DNA of 64,000 nucleotides from Verrucomicrobiota bacterium. Lineage in GTDB: Bacteria; Verrucomicrobiota; Verrucomicrobiia; Palsa-1439. A model generated the notes under the pieces. It was not told the origin of the DNA and searched no databases. It saw only the letters and a program-made list of their open reading frames with translations. The position numbers and the translations under genes were made by a program. This document shows, in pieces, positions 62,740 to 64,000 of the stretch. The first letter of the stretch is position 1. Every line of letters starts with the position of its first letter. The stretch is taken from positions 1 through 64,000 of the forward strand of contig VHCW01000006.1 in NCBI GenBank assembly GCA_016871575.1, written 5' to 3'.

Positions 62740-63083
62740 TTCTGGAACTGTGCCGGTATCAGGCAGATGAACTTCAATGTCCCGGAGCCTGTGTTCTTGA
62801 ACTGGTGTTTCTCGTCAGCGGGTATCAACAGCACGTCGCCGGGTTGGAGCGCGACGTCGTTGCCCTCGCGCCAGACGGTCCCAACGCCTTCGAGAATGAA
62901 CACCTCGTGTTCGTAAGGGTGTTGGTGCAGCGGCGTGTGGCCGCCCACGGCGACATCGAAGACGCGCATCGCGAAGGTCGGCGCGCCGTCGCGCCGCGAG
63001 ATGGCGACGCGATAGGCGCAGCCTTCCGCGCCGGGCATCTCGACTTTTTCCAGCGGAACCTGATTGATGGGGATGATTGTCAC
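62733..63083 (-). CDS. Single-domain cupin protein
   Basis: A 116-residue cupin. Motif 1 is GGHTPLHQHPYEHEVFILEGVG with metal ligands H, H, E, H; motif 2 is PGDVLLIPADEKHQFKNTG. Such small cupins are sugar-isomerase-like, dioxygenase-like or binding proteins; no more specific call is possible. It starts at GTG (MTIIPIN), 8 nt after TATAAG, so it is probably leaderless. Confidence 0.85.
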   Translation of the reverse strand: MTIIPINQVPLEKVEMPGAEGCAYRVAISRRDGAPTFAMRVFDVAVGGHTPLHQHPYEHEVFILEGVGTVWREGNDVALQPGDVLLIPADEKHQFKNTGSGTLKFICLIPAQFQKC

Positions 63084-63091
63084 GCGGGAAA

Positions 63092-63097
63092 CTTATA
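63092..63097 (-). promoter_or_regulatory. -10 element of the cupin/adenosyltransferase pair
   Basis: TATAAG on the minus strand ends 8 nt before the GTG start. TGGCTT lies 16 nt upstream as a possible -35. Between here and 63285 nothing convincing is seen. Confidence 0.4.
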
Positions 63098-63285
63098 TGA
63101 TGAATCCCATGAAAAGCCACCGAAATTCACCACCGACAACAAGTCGGCTTGCACATGGATTTTGGTCGTTGCCTGCGGGGATCCGAGTGGACGCCACAGC
63201 GTGTTGGCGCAACCGCTTGCGGCGAAGGCCCCCCGCCATGACAAATGCGGCGTTGAAAACGACGCGACAATAGCAAGACGCTTCA

Positions 63286-63313
63286 TTGCATTCGCGCGGA
63301 TGCTCATTATAAT
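63286..63313 (+). promoter_or_regulatory. Promoter of the GreA-like gene
   Basis: TTGCAT, 16 nt, TATAAT, the best sigma-70-type match in the window. The -10 ends 8 nt before the ATG, again predicting a leaderless mRNA. Confidence 0.6.
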
Positions 63314-63321
63314 GCCGCGCC

Positions 63322-64000
63322 ATGTCTGCCACCCACGAACAACACCAATTACTCCGCAACCTGCTTGCGCAGGGACAACTCGATGATGCCCAGTTCCGCT
63401 GGCTCGAACTGTCCGAGCAGTTCGCCGATCAGCCCGATTTCCTCCTCACGCTCGTCAAGGAGTTCGCCGATGCCGGTCACGCGCGCGCGGCCGCCGAACT
63501 GGTTGCGTTGATCATTCCCAGCCTCAAGGCCGCCGGCAAACACCGCGAATGGCTCTTCGCGCTGAAACTCCGCGCCGCCGGCAACCCGAAGGAAAAATCG
63601 CTCCGCCCCGAACTGGCCGAGGCCTACACCGCCATTCATCAAACCGACCCGCGCATCAAGGCCATTCTTGCCGTTGCCGCCCTCGATAACGACGCCATGC
63701 CGCTCCCGGAGGCCATCAGCAGAATTGACACCCTCTTGGCGCTCGCTCCCGGCGCTTACTGTTGCCAGAAGAGCTGGGGGTTCGGGCGCGTGAAAAGTTT
63801 CGATGCCACCCTCGGACGGTTGATGGTCGCCTTTCCCCACAACGCCAACCATGCCGTCCAACTCGCCTACGCCGGCGAAAGCCTCACGCCGGTCAGCGCC
63901 GACCATATCGAAGTCCGCAAACAAACCGATCTCGCCGCCCTCCAGCAACTCGCCGCCGCCGAGCCGCTCGCCTTGCTCCGCCTCGCGCTTGTCAGCTACG
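63322..64000 (+). CDS. N-terminal part of a GreA-fusion-like transcription factor (partial)
   Basis: The 226 codons in the window run off the right edge. The N-terminal ~130 residues are helical, TPR-like (LLRNLLAQGQLDDAQFRWLELSEQFADQ, AGHARAAAELVALI). A KOW-like beta segment follows (SWGFGRVKSFDATLGRLMVAF). This resembles the long N-terminal region of chlamydial-type GreA, where it precedes the coiled-coil cleavage domain. The diagnostic GreA end is outside the window, so the call rests on the N-terminal pattern. Confidence 0.55.
   Translation, partial: MSATHEQHQLLRNLLAQGQLDDAQFRWLELSEQFADQPDFLLTLVKEFADAGHARAAAELVALIIPSLKAAGKHREWLFALKLRAAGNPKEKSLRPELAEAYTAIHQTDPRIKAILAVAALDNDAMPLPEAISRIDTLLALAPGAYCCQKSWGFGRVKSFDATLGRLMVAFPHNANHAVQLAYAGESLTPVSADHIEVRKQTDLAALQQLAAAEPLALLRLALVSY

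Noticed and set aside
62275-63083. B12 riboswitch for the adenosyltransferase
   Set aside because: No B12-box or long structured leader; the pair starts directly after a -10 at the cupin GTG.
63080-63307. 75-codon minus-strand frame with a weak leader-like start
   Set aside because: The hydrophobic stretch is split between frames, and it covers the cupin promoter. No family resemblance.

Overview
The window is GC-rich, densely coding bacterial DNA with no SusC/SusD pairs. It carries many Tat- and Sec-exported carbohydrate enzymes, EF-hand proteins, a Planctomycetes/Verrucomicrobia-style sulfatase, VCBS/UnbV proteins, dispersed palindromic repeats, and at its right end the start of what looks like a chlamydial-type GreA fusion. 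This fits Verrucomicrobiota, perhaps the Pedosphaera/Limisphaera side. The assignment is inference from gene content; no rRNA is present.

Layout. 0-10 kb: a glycan and uronate locus in two divergent blocks. GH127 (C-terminally truncated), a Tat-exported all-alpha protein and GH5 read leftward; a ThuA-like protein, glucuronate isomerase UxaC, a mannonate-oxidoreductase-like SDR, an esterase and a PQQ-type propeller read rightward. A 40-bp perfect palindrome lies between them. 10-19.3 kb: a leftward operon of exported proteins (EF-hand/VOC/VCBS fusion, TolB-like, sulfatase with EF-hands, EF-hand beta-lactamase-family protein, alpha/beta hydrolase, a 39-aa leader-like ORF, a serine hydrolase), mostly linked by ATGA overlaps. 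19.5-22.2 kb: an AAA/DUF4143 ATPase, then an ECF sigma factor, a membrane protein and a CpxP-like protein. ECF-type promoter motifs lie before the sigma gene, before the leftward operon, and in a third orphan copy between them. 22.2-28.3 kb: esterase, CysE, a small membrane protein, and ankyrin/HEAT/Sel1 proteins.

28.3-33 kb is a toxin-antitoxin and defence island (HipBA-like, AbiEi/AbiEii, VapBC-like) holding gene relics, including a beheaded LivF. 33-42 kb: GT2, tRNA-Cys, glycyl-tRNA synthetase, a large hybrid histidine kinase, a heptose-kinase-like PfkB protein, a deoxyhypusine-synthase-like protein and a DUF3108 protein. 42.4-51.7 kb: a four-gene leftward operon that looks built for rhamnogalacturonan (GH106 rhamnosidase, PcRGLX/YetA-type lyase, a glycyl-radical enzyme with a Tat leader, a lactonase-like amidohydrolase). 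51.8-54.4 kb: a small secreted protein and an EF-hand CocE-type hydrolase. 54.4-61.6 kb: the complete F-type ATP synthase operon (atpZ, atpI, B, E, F, H, A, G, D, C), with a repeat between atpA and atpG, followed by a cytidylate-kinase-like protein. 62.3-63.1 kb: cobalamin adenosyltransferase and a cupin.

Many first-in-operon genes have a -10 hexamer ending only 6-10 nt before the start codon and no Shine-Dalgarno, so leaderless transcription looks common. Internal genes often have a good Shine-Dalgarno or 4-bp stop/start overlaps.
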